Assembly: GCA_025558095.1 (NCBI GenBank)
Contig: JAIVFI010000002.1
Span: 496,001-560,000 of the forward strand
Origin: Hyaloraphidium curvatum
Lineage: Eukaryota > Monoblepharomycota > Hyaloraphidiomycetes > Hyaloraphidiales > Hyaloraphidiaceae
Direction: 5' to 3'
Length of the DNA: 64,000 nt
The notes beneath the pieces were generated by a model. It saw only the letters and a list, made by a program, of their open reading frames with translations, made no database searches and was not told the origin of the DNA. Positions 1-11,933 of this stretch are shown here, in pieces (the stretch's first letter is position 1; each line of letters starts with the position of its first letter). The position numbers and the translations under genes are program-made.

Positions 1-68
1 GACTTGCTCTCACGTCTCATCGCGCCTCTCGTTTCATCTCGGAAGGAGCGCGGCTCCTGCCACGGACG

Positions 69-1256
69 ATGACGAGAAAGAACATCAAGATTCGCGTCCC
101 GGCTTCCACGTCCAACATCGGGCCCGGCTTTGACTCTCTCGGCCTCACGCTGTCCCTGTACCTGACCGTGGACGCATCGATCCCGCTGGATCCCCCGCCG
201 GCCGCAAACGAGCCCGTGCGCGTGACCTACGATGGCGACAGCGCCGCAACGGTGCCGCTCGAGCCCGAACGGAACCTCGTCACAAAGACGGCGCTTTTCG
301 TGGCACACACCTACAGCACGACCCTGCCTCCGGGCATGCTCGTCGAGATCCACAACCCGATCCCCCTGGGCAGGGGCCTCGGCTCGTCGGGAGCGGCCGT
401 GGTTGCCGGGACGCTGCTGGCGAACGCGGCGTGCGACCTCGACCTACCCCCCGAACGGCTCCTCGACTTTTGCCTGCTCGAAGAGGGACATCCGGACAAT
501 GTCACGGCATCGCTCATGGGAGGTTTCGTGGCAGGATACCTCCGCAAGGACCTGGAAGAGATCCTGAAGCAGGACCTGGACACGAAGGTCGCGAACGAGT
601 ACGAAGCCGAGCTCGCCGCCGCCAACGGCTCCTCCGTTCTCCGCCCGCCGTCTCCGCGGCCGTCGACGCCGTCTTCCCAGACGCCAGCAAAGTCTTCCTC
701 TACTTCCCCGCTTGCAAATGGCAGTGTTGCGCACATCAAGGCCGAGCTCCGTGTCCCGGTCTGCATCGGATCGTACCTTCCCTTGCCGGTGAACCCCGCC
801 ATTCGCGCCGTAACTGTCGTGCCCGACTTTGAGGTGCAGACCAAGCTCGCGCGCTCGGTGTTGCCTCCGCACTACACCCGACCCGACGTGGTGTTCAACC
901 TGCAGCGCCTCGCCATCCTCACGCACGCACTCGGCCGCGACCACCTGGACCCGGTGCTCATCTCAGAATGCATGCAGGACAAGGTCCACCAGATGTACCG
1001 CCAGCATCTCGTTCCGGGGCTGCCGCAGATCCTGCAGCTGACCCCGCAGAACTGCCCGGGCCTCCTGGGCATCTGTGTCTCTGGTGCCGGACCGACGGTG
1101 CTCGCGCTGGCGGACCGCAACTTTGAGGAGATAGGTGCCTTGGTCAAGGGCATTTGGGACAAGGAAACGACCGGGGACGGCCATCCGATTGAATCGAAGG
1201 TCTGGATTCTCGACATAGTAAAGGATGCAGCGGTGTGCGAGACCGCCATCGCATAG
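69..1256 (+). CDS. THR1: Homoserine kinase (GHMP kinase family)
   Basis: Phosphorylates L-homoserine with ATP in the cytosol, the step before threonine synthase. The 395-residue ORF opens with the N-terminal GHMP signature (VPASTSNIGPGFDSLG, about residues 10-25). The glycine/serine-rich ATP loop NPIPLGRGLGSSGAAVVAG follows near residue 97. HPDNV near residue 141 and the C-terminal SGAGPT motif near residue 340 complete the family set. The length is close to fungal homoserine kinases (about 350-370), with a serine/proline-rich insert at about residues 190-220. Segments such as VVFNLQRLAILTHALG and QDKVHQMYRQ look most like fungal Thr1. The gene has no intron. ATG 69 is used because the motif spacing from it is normal. 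A housekeeping gene that anchors the left end outside the repeat-rich part. Confidence 0.95.
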   Translation: MTRKNIKIRVPASTSNIGPGFDSLGLTLSLYLTVDASIPLDPPPAANEPVRVTYDGDSAATVPLEPERNLVTKTALFVAHTYSTTLPPGMLVEIHNPIPLGRGLGSSGAAVVAGTLLANAACDLDLPPERLLDFCLLEEGHPDNVTASLMGGFVAGYLRKDLEEILKQDLDTKVANEYEAELAAANGSSVLRPPSPRPSTPSSQTPAKSSSTSPLANGSVAHIKAELRVPVCIGSYLPLPVNPAIRAVTVVPDFEVQTKLARSVLPPHYTRPDVVFNLQRLAILTHALGRDHLDPVLISECMQDKVHQMYRQHLVPGLPQILQLTPQNCPGLLGICVSGAGPTVLALADRNFEEIGALVKGIWDKETTGDGHPIESKVWILDIVKDAAVCETAIA

Positions 1257-1372
1257 ATTGCCGTGGGAACAGAAACATGTACAACCGCCAGAATAGGAAT
1301 CACTTCCGTTCGAAGGTGCGGCCCCTGCCAAGACCAATGTAAATGCCACTCAGTTCCGAGCATTGTAAGGAC

Positions 1373-2529
1373 TCACGAAGCGGTTTTGAGTTGCCGTTCC
1401 TTTGCTTCCGGTTTGGCACGGTTGAGCACCTTCAACATCTCCGCAACTCGAGTCCTCATACGCGAGTGCATGTAAGCTTTCGAGCACTTGATGTGGTAGT
1501 GGAGGTAGTTGCGGAAGAGCTGGATCTTGGAGATGCAGTCCGCCGCACTCGCAGGCGGTGTAAAGTGGCGGGGAAACAGGACTGCGGTAGGACAGAGGAG
1601 ATGAACCTTCTCTAGAGGAAGGAGGGAGGTAGTTCGTGGCACTCACCGAAAGTAACGTATCCGATGTTCTCGGAATCCTTAAGCCCTGGCTGCCCGCGGA
1701 GCTCCAACGGCGGTTCTCGGGAGCTGTAAAGCACCTGCGGTGAGTTCTGCGTTTGCGGCTGTCTCCTTGCGTCGACAAATTCCTGGCTCGACGCGTCAGC
1801 GCGTCTTAACGGAGGCGGGATTGCGACACACACCTGGAGAAAGACTTTGCCAAAGATCCTGTCCTCCTCCTCCTTGAACTCGGTGGAAAAGACGACCGTG
1901 ACGCGATCCGCCATCCCCTTGATATAGATCGCCTCACTCTCCCTGTACCGCACCACCATCATCGGAGAATCCGATCCCTCCTTCTGCGCCTCGAAGGCTT
2001 TCTCGTACGGCGCCGCCATGGCGTTACGCTTGAGCAGCGCAAGCTTTTTGACGAGTGCATCTCGGTCCGCTGCTCGCAAACACAGGTTTTGGTCTTCCCA
2101 ACCTTCGACTGCTGCTGAAACCGCCAACCTGGATCTGCTGGCAGCTTTTCGACGTCCACTCGCAAAGACACGTCGTAGCCCTGCTCCGGCGTCGACAGCA
2201 GCATGTCGCCATACTCCCGGCTCATGACCTCCCGCGCGCCGTAGGCCTCAAGATCCCGCCAGCACGGCATCTTCATCGAGAGCACTAGCACCGTTTTCGA
2301 TTCTGGAGTGGTAAGCCGGTACGAGACACCATCAAAATCAGCAATCTGGACCAGCGTTGAAACCGGCTCGCTGTTCCGCAGCGGCGCGCCAGGTTGTCCA
2401 GCGTGCAGTGCAGGGACGCGTCGGCCGGGGATCAGGACGCGTTTCCAAGGCTCAAACGGCAAGCACTGACGCAAAACGATCCCGTAGTGTCTCCATTAGC
2501 GCCCGATGGGCGTAGTCGAGGAGAATCAT
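1373..2529 (-). CDS. ARPC2: ARPC2, Arp2/3 complex subunit 2 (p34-Arc), multi-exon
   Basis: Core subunit of the Arp2/3 complex, which nucleates branched actin. The gene is read in pieces on the minus strand. Exon 1 starts at the ATG ending at 2529 ([15 protein letters not shown], matching the family N-terminus MILLE...). The next piece holds [10 protein letters not shown] and [18 protein letters not shown] further piece (about 2127-1810) holds [10 protein letters not shown] and [11 protein letters not shown]. The next holds [11 protein letters not shown] and NIGYVTFG. The last exon (about 1510-1373) holds [19 protein letters not shown] and ends at stop 1373. Frame changes between pieces fit short introns. 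All ARPC2 landmarks are in order, so the gene looks complete. Exact splice sites were not assigned. Confidence 0.93.
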
Positions 2530-2821
2530 GGTTGCGCGGTTTGGTGTAGGCTTCAGACCAATGGAGGACGCTGCACTCTGATCAGCGCCTCAGCACAACG
2601 ACAACACTAGAGCCATCGATTGGAGGAGTTTCAACCGAGTCTGGAATCACGCGCTCTGCGATCGTATGCTCCATGATGCTCTTTTACACAGCACTTTGGC
2701 CTGGTGGCATGGTCTTTGGCTTGGTCTCCGACTCTGTCAGCGCCCTAATGTAGATCGAATCGGGCATGTGGCTGCGAGAAAGTATCAGGCCTGTGGTACA
2801 GCTTGATGATAGCTCTCCAAC

Positions 2822-3896
2822 TCACTCCTTCTCGCCCTCCTCGAAGGTGTACGAGCTCGCAACGGCCAGCATGGTCCCGTCCGCGTTGAAACACAAGGAG
2901 GCAATGCTCGATGGATATCGAGGGTACTGCCGCAAACGCTTCTTGTTGAAACCGTCCCACAGAGCCACCACCCCGTCGCCACCTCCGGACGCAAAGGTGC
3001 CATGTCTGACGGCGGATCAGTCGCCAGCGCCAGGACACGCTTCACGGTTCTCACATTGGATGGTACGCCAACGCATTGACTGGAAACACGGTGTCGACCC
3101 CGTCGATCGTTTGGCGGTGGCATTTGAAGGCGTACTTGCGCTTCTGCACCTCGGGGTCCGGGTCGAAAAACTCCACGGCCACCCGTCCTTCGATCGAGCT
3201 GCTGGCGTAGCCCTCGCCGTTCGGCATGCACCGCACCATGCGGGTCATGAACTTCAACGAGCTCTCGCGTCGCTGCAAGGTCTCCTTCATGTTGCGCAGA
3301 TCGTAGATGTAGACGTGCCGCCCGGCCATGGCCACCACGAGCTTGTATCCCTTTGCGACATCCAGCGAGAAAACCTTTGCGGGCTGAAGGTGCGTTGCAA
3401 GGCTCTTGTGGTTCGGCCCAGGCGAGCGGGGGTCATACACCTGGACCGTCTTGTCCCAGGAACCCGTAATGACGCTGCCCGTCTCGTGCGAGAACGCGAC
3501 ATTCCTGACGGTATCTTCCTGCCTCCCGAGCATGACGTCTTTGCCGACGTTGAAATCCATCCTGGAGATGGTGAGGCTCCATAGTTGTGAGAGGGGGTGG
3601 ACGGACCCACATCTTGACCCTCTTGTCCAGCCCCACCGAAAAACCATGAGTGGCGTCCGACCAGCAAACATCAAGAACGGGTCCTTTGTGCTCATATCTC
3701 GTTCGCAGCTGGTTCTGCTGGACGTCGTAGAGTCTCACGCTCTGTCGAAGACGGGTAAGCAGACGGAACGCGGCGGTCAGTGCACGCCTACTCGATCCCA
3801 GCTCGCGACCAGCAGAAAGTTTGGCGACGAAGGAGCAAAGGCAACGGCACTGATTCCGTCCGTGGGCGGGTCCGACAGCTCGAAGTTGCCCTCCAT
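2822..3896 (-). CDS. BUB3: BUB3, WD40 spindle-checkpoint protein, multi-exon
   Basis: WD40 beta-propeller that binds GLEBS motifs of Bub1/BubR1 and carries them to kinetochores. The start is at 3896 ([20 protein letters not shown]), followed by [12 protein letters not shown]. Further exons give the segments [57 protein letters not shown] and KKYAFKCHR-like [11 protein letters not shown]. The last exon encodes [20 protein letters not shown] and [13 protein letters not shown], with stop at 2822. These are hallmark Bub3 strings rather than Rae1. Several short introns interrupt the frame. The gene appears complete. It ends about 290 bp beyond the ARPC2 start, on the same strand. Confidence 0.94.
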
Positions 3897-4307
3897 AAAG
3901 ACGGCGGCGCAACCCGCGGGTTGCATCAGGAAACTGGTCTGGGCATCTGCTGGCATCCCAAAGCTTCTGTATCAATTGTGACCATCCCAACGCGTCCAGA
4001 AGACGGCCACCCGTTCTTCCAGGCCACCCAGATGCTACCAGAGGGGGGCCAGGAGCGCGCACTGTCTTCTGGGTCGTGCGCGATGTCGCGGGGCGCGGAC
4101 TTGGCGGGCGGAGCATTCGGCGGCCCACCACCGCGTCCTGCAGACAACACGGACGAGTCGTCGAGCTTGCCGGCCTAGTACACGTCTTTCGACATCGTTC
4201 GCCTTCGGGTGGAAGCACTCCGCGGCGCGTGAAGTGCTGGTGCAGACGGGGCGCGCTGTCGGGCTCCCGAGTCTTCGCTCCGACTGGGCCGAGACAATAG
4301 CAAAGCT
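3897..4307. other. Spacer between BUB3 and the Plavaka-type transposase
   Basis: About 410 bases lie upstream of BUB3 and downstream of the transposase stop. Short ORFs on both strands (for example 3926-4150, minus) match nothing I recognise. The left end of the transposon should lie here. I looked for CACTA-like termini matching the right side (9,960-10,480) and found no convincing inverted pair. Confidence 0.4.
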
Positions 4308-7300
4308 CTATTTGGCATCTGGAATAAGCTTGAACATATCGTAGTCGATGTGCCTCGCAAGATAGAAGGCAGTTTGCCGGCCCTGCTTGTCCACGGGCAC
4401 CGCGAAGTCGGGGATCAAATACGCGCTCCGAACGACCGCGCTGAGCTCCACCACCATCAAGCCCGACGTCGAGTAGTCTCTTTGCAGCCTCCAGAGTCCG
4501 GTCGCGTTCGATGGGAGGACGGTGTGGCGGCGCAACGCCACGAAGTGCAAAGTCCGAACCACGCCGGCGGTGTCCTTGAAGTCGCCGTTGAAGAGCAGCT
4601 CCATGCGGCCGACGCACAGCTCGGTGGAGCCCAGCTCCATGCCCTGGCGTCGTGGAGTCCGGAAGAGCACGCAGTCTTGGCGCCGAGCGAAACATGTCCG
4701 TGACGTGGAGCGTGTCCTTGACCAAAGTCCCGGCATCCTCGCGAACCAGGTGCAGCGTTCGATATGGCACCACCTGGAGCGCGTTGTGAGTATATCAGAG
4801 CATTGCAAACCGATCTTTTGGGCTCACCTCCGGCCGCTGAAGCTTCGGTCGCTTCTTCTTCTTTCGCCTGCCCGGTAAGCCGTTGACCTTGTCGTCCAAG
4901 TAGTTCCTGATGGCGTCCGTCAAGCGCGCGTTCGTCGAGATGGAGATGTGTTTGCACTTGGCCCCGAAGCCGCGTTTGCGGGAGATCTTGCCGGACCCGA
5001 ACTCCTGGCGTCGCAGGATGATCTCGGCCTTGTCCATTCGTGACATCCCCTTGGCCATCTGACGGGCCCGGAAACAATTAGCTCGACTTGATGGGGAAAT
5101 GCCGAACAAGTCCAACCTGTCGTGTAGCATCTCGGCGGTTCGTCCGCTTATACGCCCCCTTCGCGACCTTGATGTGCGCTTGCTCGGTGCGCTGCACGTC
5201 GTAGCCACGCGGATTCCCGTAATCGCGGATCTGGCTTGGGTAGCGCGTAATCTCGTGAAGCTTTGGTGCGTTCAGTTTGCTCTAATGGACGGAGTCATTG
5301 TTGGCGTTCCCCAGTGCCACAAGTGCGGTCACCTTCGACAGCGGGATGAACACCTTCACGGACTCCGCAAGCTTTGCACGGCTCTGCTCGAGCTGCCGAA
5401 CGTCAGCTTCCGTGTGCTCTTTTGCCATGAGCTCGTAGCGGTACTGGATGAAATCCCGCATTGCGGTCACGAAAGGCTCGTCGACCAGGTCCGCGATGAG
5501 TGCAAGGAGGACCTGCAGCAGTCAAAGTAAGGTTAGCCACTGGCAGAATGAAGGCGGAGGACGCAACGGGGAAGCAGGACACGACGGTCCGCCGAATGGT
5601 CGACGGACTTGTTGGTCCTGCCATTCGGGTCGCCGCGTGCTTCGCCCAGCCAAGCAAAACTCGCCTTGTACATCTCACGATACTCCCAAGCCGCCAGGAA
5701 CGTCAGATGCGAGATCCCAGCGACGAACAGCTTGAGACCGGCAAAGGGGTCAAGCTGACCCATACTGGTCCAAAGTCAGCGGTCTTTCGCCGCGGGAAAC
5801 AGTGCTCTCACCGCGCATCCAGCTCCGTAGTCTTGGCCGTTCCCATTTTCTGAAGCAACTTCGGAAGCAGATGGGAGGAGAAGACACCTTCTATGAAATG
5901 CACCAAGTCGGGAGCCAACATCCGATGAATGTCGATATCCGGGCTCTCAAAGTCGGCGAGAAAGTGCTAGAGTAAATGAGGGTGAGCGTGAAGACCGACC
6001 GGACGCGGATCGGGAGAGCCGAACCTTGCCGAAGAAGTCCGCGATTCCAAGCGTCATCCGAAACTTCGTCTTCTGCTCCTCGGTCCACCGCACCTGCATG
6101 GCCGAATAGCGCTCCGTCTCGTTTGGATCGGCATCGGCAAGATCCTTTTCCGTCTTTGCCTTAGTCCGGGGTTTGCACTTATCGCACGTCATAGTCAGGT
6201 CTGAGAGCTGATCCGTCCGAATCATACAACATGGAAGCCCGAAATCGGACGGCCATGAGCGCGTCAGAGTCAGAAGACAGCTGGAAGGATGGCCAGTGAG
6301 GTACGAGATCATGTAGTGCGGGAATCAGACATACTGCTCGGGGTAGTCGGCAAGCCAGCGAAGGAGGAAGAAGAAGACCTTGTAGACGTAGCCCCGTGGC
6401 CCGACCATGTCGATTCCACCATCGGGCCTGCACGGAGCGGGTTAGAAGAGCCGCACACGCGCCTCTGTCACCCACTGCTCACCTGCATTGGCTGGGTTCC
6501 ACCAACGACTCAAGCACCTTCCGCAGCGTGACATGGACGACGCGTCGCGACAGAGTCGAGAACCAGTCCTTGTCCTTGATAGTCTTGGAGGCCGTGAGGA
6601 TGGGAAGGTAGGCAAGGAGACGCCACGTGGGGTAGGGGGTCGCTGAGTTTCGGATAGACTGTGGTAGGTTTGCTGGACGAGCTTGTCAGGCGGCAACGAG
6701 GTTACAACAACCGAAAGGCACTCGCCGAGGTTCATCAAAAGCGGGTAGACTTGACGATTGCCGATCATGGTGACATTTGTCTTGTCCGAGCTGAAGAGTA
6801 GCATGAGCAAAGTTGCTCCTTTGGGGTACCTTTTCTGGTGCCCAGCATGAGCGAGTGCGGGCGTCAACGCCGGACGGTAGACCTCACCTGCAGCTTCCAC
6901 CAGTATCTTGCGGTCTCGTAGTCGGCATACACCCGGTTTTCGGTCTCCCGCTTTCCCTTCCAAAGCTTGACAGGGCGCAGGGCGATGTGGTCCGAAAAGG
7001 CCGGGTCCGAGAAGACTATAGAGGCCAGCGCAATCGGATCCCGGTAGTATAGGACGGGTTTCAATTGCTCGATGAGCTTCCGCTCGTGGGCCTTCAGAGG
7101 GGGGTCGAAGGCGTCGGGCATGATGTCCCAGACCTTGAAGTCCTTCGAAGACGGTTAGTGAAGCCGTGGAATGGATGGCCGCCACGACTTACAAGCTCGC
7201 GCAACTTCCCATCCAGCCTTTCGTTCATCTGGTCCGCGCTCTTGAAGGTCAACACATCGGGCACAAGCTCGTTCAGCTTTCGAATGAGTCTATGGGGAGG

Positions 7301-8327
7301 GGATGAGCAGCTGCGTAATCTCCTCAACGAGAGCAAAGTACTCAGTTAGGTGGGCCTTGGGCAGCTTGGCCTTGAGCAGCCCGAAGTCCATCAGCCACTT
7401 GTCCAGCTCCGTGAAGCCCTCGTCCATGTCCTCCCAACGAGCGCTGTGTTCCGCGGCTTCCTCCGGCGATCCATATGGTTGTCCTGGTCGTTGATTAGCA
7501 ACAAGGGCGCGGCAGCCGCAGGAGGTCTCACCTGCCCCCTCGAACTCCTCCCAAATGCTAACCCCGTCCCCAGAATCCGACTCGTCCTCCGAGCCCTCAA
7601 CCATGAAAGCGGGCTCTGCCTGCTCCTCCTCGTCGTCTTCCGCGTCGAGAGCCGCCTCCCCAGACGCCATGCTGCCCTCGTTCCGCTCCGCAGCAGCCTA
7701 GAAAACGGCGGTCACTGACGGGCAAGCGGAACGCGACGTTGCCGTCACGTGTAGCTCGTCCTGCGTGGCAGCACCGTCCAGGACTCCAATGGCCGATTCC
7801 GTGCCGGTGGCCCCGACGATCTCGACGCCATCGTCGTCGAGCTGGATATGTGGATAGTGGCGTAGCGGTCAGGTCAAGCATCGAGCACGAAGCCGTCCAC
7901 GTACATCAAGGAGGCCGTCCTCAAGTTCGCCGTCTTCGTCTTGCAGCGCATGCTGAGCTAAGCTCGAAACAACATCACGCGTGTCCGCGTGCTCGACGCG
8001 GTTCGATGGGGATGAAGTCTGGCGAGGAGCACCACCGAGTTGAAGGGTCGGCGACGTCGTGCCCTCAAGCTGTTGGCCTACTTCAGTCTGGGAAACGTGT
8101 ACCTCAAAGTCATCGTCCACAATGAGGTCCAAGGAGCCGGATGGGCTAGGCTGGCGCGTTGAATAGTCCCCGGCGAGGTCGCTCCGTTGCGGACTCGCGG
8201 GGGGCGTATCCTCGACCTTCCAGACACTCCGCCTCGCCTGGATCCCGCATGGCTTGTTGGAAGCATAGTGTCTATATAGCGTGGTCTTCGGCAACGCGCC
8301 GCAAAATGGGCATTGCTCGTGTGGCAT
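4308..8327 (-). CDS. Plavaka-type (CMC superfamily) transposase, many exons
   Basis: Cut-and-paste DNA transposase of the Plavaka group. The N-terminus (start 8327) has a zinc finger, CPFCGALPKTTLYRHY with a following C, as these transposases do. Downstream, on the minus strand and in shifting frames, come an acidic linker (7670-7290), YRDPIALASIVFSD, YADYETARYWWKLQ, then the hallmark SSDKTNVTMIGNRQVYPLL (about 6800). LLRWLADYPEQY (about 6350), a CDKC cysteine pair (about 6190) and TEQAHIKVAKGAYKRTN (about 5180) follow. The C-terminal RSAYLIPDF ends at stop 4308. Order and motifs match Plavaka proteins of about 1,000 residues. The frame changes could be short introns or some real frameshifts. 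The family is best known in Agaricomycetes. Confidence 0.82.
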
Positions 8328-8438
8328 CTAGACGTGATCTCGATATCGCGCGTAAACAAACGACCAGTCAAGCTCTCGAGCCCTGCGCAATGGCAACGGC
8401 TCGAATTCACCTACAGTCCCGCCATCACTGTTGCGACG

Positions 8439-9951
8439 ATGTCGAAGAACAAGGGTGCCCGCAAGGTGCGTGTTACCCATGTCACAGCTGGTCCTTCACC
8501 TTCTCGTGAACTCACCGAGGCGCGTCGGCAGCAGAAGCAGCCGCCGCAAGCCATGTTCGGGGGCGAATCGGACGACGTGGACCAGAATAGCGAGAGCAGC
8601 GGCTCGGATACTTCGTCCACCACTGGCCGCGGGGTCGCCAGACGCGGGAGCCCACCAAAGAAGGATCCCGTCGTCGTGGCACTCTCGCTCACTGGCATGC
8701 ATCGCCATCCGCAGCGGATCACAGCTACCAGGAAGGACGGTGGTTTCTCCGAAGGCGCGTTCCGGGGCGGACGAGGCGAAAAGTGTCTCCCTGCCCTCCA
8801 AGCGCAAGGCCGAGGCCGATCCTCCGGAGCGGATGACCAAGCCCGGCGAGAGTGCCAAGGAGCGCCGCGAAAGAGAAGCACTGTAAGCTGACTTCGTGTC
8901 ATTCAACGTGAGCCCTTGCTAACGGCGGCTTCTAGTCAAGTAGTCAAGTAGTCGAGAAGGGCGACGTGCTGGAGCGCTTCAAGATACTCGCCAAGCAGTA
9001 CGCCATCACCGATAACGTCTTCGCCAAGTTCCCCGGAACGCCTCAACAGGCGCTCGTTGCCCGCCGTCGCAAACTCACGGAGCTGTTCAACAAGGCTGTT
9101 GGGCGTCAGGGCACGAATGCCGAGCTGGACATCTTCGACACATTCGTTGGTCTGGCGTTTCCTCGATCCTGGATGATGCTCACATCCCTGTAGTTCCAGG
9201 ACACGGTCAACGGATTCCGCGGGAACCTGGTAAACGAGTTCGGCAAGTACCTCGACCTGGGGGAGAACTTGGCGACTCTCGGCATCCCTGGCGGCACCAC
9301 TGACGAGGCAAAGAAGCAGGCGGCCTCGCGCATCGAGGCCTTGTTGAAGGACGACACGTCAGTAGCAGTCATTGCCGCGCTCCAGGGCTCCTGTTCACGG
9401 TGCTGCCTCACAGGTACCTTTGCCAAGACATGGACGCCAAAACCGGAACCTTCTGCAACAGTCTCATCGTCGACTTCATCGAGACCAAGATCTACGGCAT
9501 GACCTCGAAGAAGGCTGGCCGCATGATCAGGCATTCCAGCATCGAGGAGATGAAAGGTTGGTTCCATCGCGAGCGCGTCGCACGAGGCCGACATTGACGC
9601 CTTCTACAACGTCTAGTGCCCTTTGGGACCATCTTCCTCGTTGCCACCATGTTCCAGCACTGTCTGGAGAACCTTCGGCGCAAGAAGCTCGGCGTGAAGC
9701 AGCTCAACTTCAGCAGCAAGGAGTCGCTGGCGGTGGAATCCTACCTTGACGAGGGCGACAGGCCGCCCAAGCCGATCATCAAGCAAGCCGTCGACATCAT
9801 CTCGGCCATCGTCTTCGCGGAGGCCATAAGCCGCAAGGCGATAACGCGCGGGAGGTGGGCTAACGTCGGAGCTGAAGATTTGGAGAAGCTGGAGGCCGCA
9901 GAGAGGCAGGCCCGGATCGAGGCCGGCGAGGAGGAAGACGACACCCAGTAG
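8439..9951 (+). CDS. Unknown gene divergent to the Plavaka transposase (weak DUF6532-like resemblance)
   Basis: Starts at ATG 8439 (MSKNKGARKVRVTH), about 110 bp from the oppositely oriented transposase start. The first ~150 residues are charged, low-complexity and lysine/glutamate-rich; a frame change occurs near 8770. The coding signal resumes near 8966 with VLERFKILAKQYAITDNVFA. A clear 48-nt GT-AG intron at 9146-9193 joins DTF to FQDTVNGFRG. Later pieces include DFIETKIYGMTSKKAG and, from 9616, MPFGTIFLVATMFQHCLENL, ending at stop 9951. The general pattern recalls fungal DUF6532 proteins, but this is only an impression. It may be the second gene of the transposon or a separate mobile-element gene. 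Confidence 0.5.
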
Positions 9952-10826
9952 AAATAGGAGCAAGCACTGTACTTGTATTGTTCAGCCAAGATCTCGTTGT
10001 GCCACTTCCGTCGGCGAAAGGGCTGAGCGTGATCAGATCGAGTGATCAACCCCACCGACACAGAATTCAGGCATCGACCGGGCAACCTCGACCGAGTCTC
10101 CGCGCCGGGCCGCCCACGGCAACGCGTCTTCCGCGCTCTTCATTTCGCTGCCGTGATCCGTCGCGCGGCGGGGACCCCGGCGCGCCGGTACTGCTGCCGA
10201 ACCGTTCCCGAGTTCCTCGCACTCGCTGCATGTCCGCCGCTCCCGCCGCTACTGACCTCGCTTAAGCGTGCTTCTGACACGTGTTTCCTCTTCTCCCCCC
10301 TCAGGTCCTCGTCTTGGGGAGCTCTCCGGGTGGGTGCCTTCCGCCGTCCCCTCTTCGCTGATCCGCACCGCTCCCTCCTTCCCTTCCCCGCAGGCTCGCT
10401 CATAGTCGCCAGCATCATCAGGTACGTGGCGCCGGGTTCTCGTTTGCTCATCTGCTGACCCGAACCGCGACCTCAGTGTTCGGCTCCTGGGCGGACGGCG
10501 ACCAACGGCGACAGCGCGGCCTGCCGAGGCGATGGGGAGTGGCTATATGAACAAGTTAGCATCGAGTGTACGTGCCAGGTGGAGCTGAATACACGGGTTT
10601 CAACACTGGTATGGCTGTACGAGTCCGGGAGCATCGAGACCTCCGGCGCCGCCTGCGGCAGCATCTGTATCCGGACCGCGGACCCTGGCGACATCTCAAA
10701 CGGAGGCATGTCCCAGGGGGCATCTGGATGAACTGCTCTCCAAGAGCTGCATCTGGATGTCACCAGATTTGTCTTCTCGGATTCTGGTAGCATCTCGAGC
10801 ATCTGGGAGCCTCGAGGTGCTTCGGG
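9952..10826. other. Region without recognised genes; GCATCTGGATG-rich stretch
   Basis: No recognised coding sequence in about 870 bases. A 138-codon open frame at 10042-10458 is arginine/proline-rich and looks like GC-driven noise. Between about 10640 and 10830 the words GCATCT, GCATCTGGA and GATGTC recur at irregular spacing, a degenerate short repeat just upstream of the sulfotransferase. Confidence 0.45.
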
Positions 10827-11933
10827 ATGTCTCTGGATGGACTCGAAGGATTTCCTGATGTGCGCGCTCCCGCTGCGCGGGCCCCTTCAATGCCAGTCGT
10901 GCTGTCCAGCAAACGAGCGGCGCTTATCATTCTGATCGGCAGCTTTCTTGCTCTTTGTACGGTTCTCCTCTTCTCGTGGCATTCGGCTTCCCCATCCGGG
11001 AAGTATGGAGGACCTAAGCGGAGGGTTCGCGTTTACACACGGTCTGGACGTAGGGGGTTCTGCACGGTCTCTTTTGCTGGCTCCAAGGCAGCCACGCATC
11101 CGCGCGAACCATACGTGCTTACATTGATGCCCACTATACCGCGGTCGGGGAACCACCTTATGCGTCTCCTTGTTGAAGATCTAACCGGAAGAGCAACGGA
11201 GTCTATCTACGACAACGAAGGTGGCCAGCGGAATAACTTGACACGTACAGGTGGCTTTGAGCCCAGCAGATGTGGAGGCCTTCGCGGCAACTGTACGCAC
11301 GTCCGTGGAGTTGCGAGCGCATGGTCGCTCCTCAAAACGCATCATCCTTTCATGGAGCCAAACATCCCCGTCCGAAAGGATTGTCCTTTCGGTATCCTTA
11401 TGACGGTTCGCCACCCCTTGGACAACTATCTTGCGTGGATGCACTACAGGCAGAACCAAGATGAAGATAGATGGGGTTCCGATCTCAACGTGACGGGCCG
11501 GCCACCCTTGCGAGTCCACCCTTATGCAAGGAGGCTCGTCACAGAGAAGATATTAACGTTTGACTACTTTGCTGATATGTGGGAGAAGCACATAGTGTTT
11601 TGGCACTCCTTGGCAACCAAGCAGTTATTCCCGATCCTTCAGTTTAGATACGAAGATCTGTGCACCAATCCCGAAGCAATCTCTTTCATGTTGGTTGCAT
11701 TCGTAGAAAAAGCGACAATACCGGAAAGCTTCGGGCACCTGAAGATACCCCACAAACGACAATGTGTTATGAGCAACATAGCAGACGCGCATCTGGCAGG
11801 ATTGTCGTACACTGCCTTGATCACTGCGCGAGAAGTCGATGATGTGCTTGCTAAGCACACGAGGCTGCTGCACATGTTTGATTATCCTGACACATGGGAA
11901 GGCGCACATGCTTGGCTCGCAGAAATGGATTAG
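10827..11933 (+). CDS. Golgi-type (type II membrane) sulfotransferase
   Basis: Predicted to transfer sulfate from PAPS to a carbohydrate in the Golgi lumen. A single N-terminal membrane anchor (ALIILIGSFLALCTVLLF, about residues 30-50) follows a short basic tail, giving type II topology. The 5'-phosphosulfate loop is PTIPRSGNHLMRLL (about residue 105). The 3'-phosphate motif is TVRHPLDNYLAW (about residue 193). LQFRYEDL lies near residue 273, all in the usual order for the sulfotransferase fold. There is no intron. An internal ATG near 10890 would still keep the anchor and is an alternative start. Base composition is less GC-rich than its neighbours, as in the other glycan genes here. The substrate cannot be told from sequence. 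Confidence 0.88.
   Translation: MSLDGLEGFPDVRAPAARAPSMPVVLSSKRAALIILIGSFLALCTVLLFSWHSASPSGKYGGPKRRVRVYTRSGRRGFCTVSFAGSKAATHPREPYVLTLMPTIPRSGNHLMRLLVEDLTGRATESIYDNEGGQRNNLTRTGGFEPSRCGGLRGNCTHVRGVASAWSLLKTHHPFMEPNIPVRKDCPFGILMTVRHPLDNYLAWMHYRQNQDEDRWGSDLNVTGRPPLRVHPYARRLVTEKILTFDYFADMWEKHIVFWHSLATKQLFPILQFRYEDLCTNPEAISFMLVAFVEKATIPESFGHLKIPHKRQCVMSNIADAHLAGLSYTALITAREVDDVLAKHTRLLHMFDYPDTWEGAHAWLAEMD

Noticed and set aside
3433-4773. 446-codon minus ORF spanning BUB3 and the transposase
   Set aside because: It joins one BUB3 exon to unrelated sequence in a different frame of the transposase; a chance long frame.
4059-10480. CACTG/CAGTG as terminal repeats of the Plavaka element
   Set aside because: The five-base words at 4059 and 10474 do not extend into a longer inverted match.
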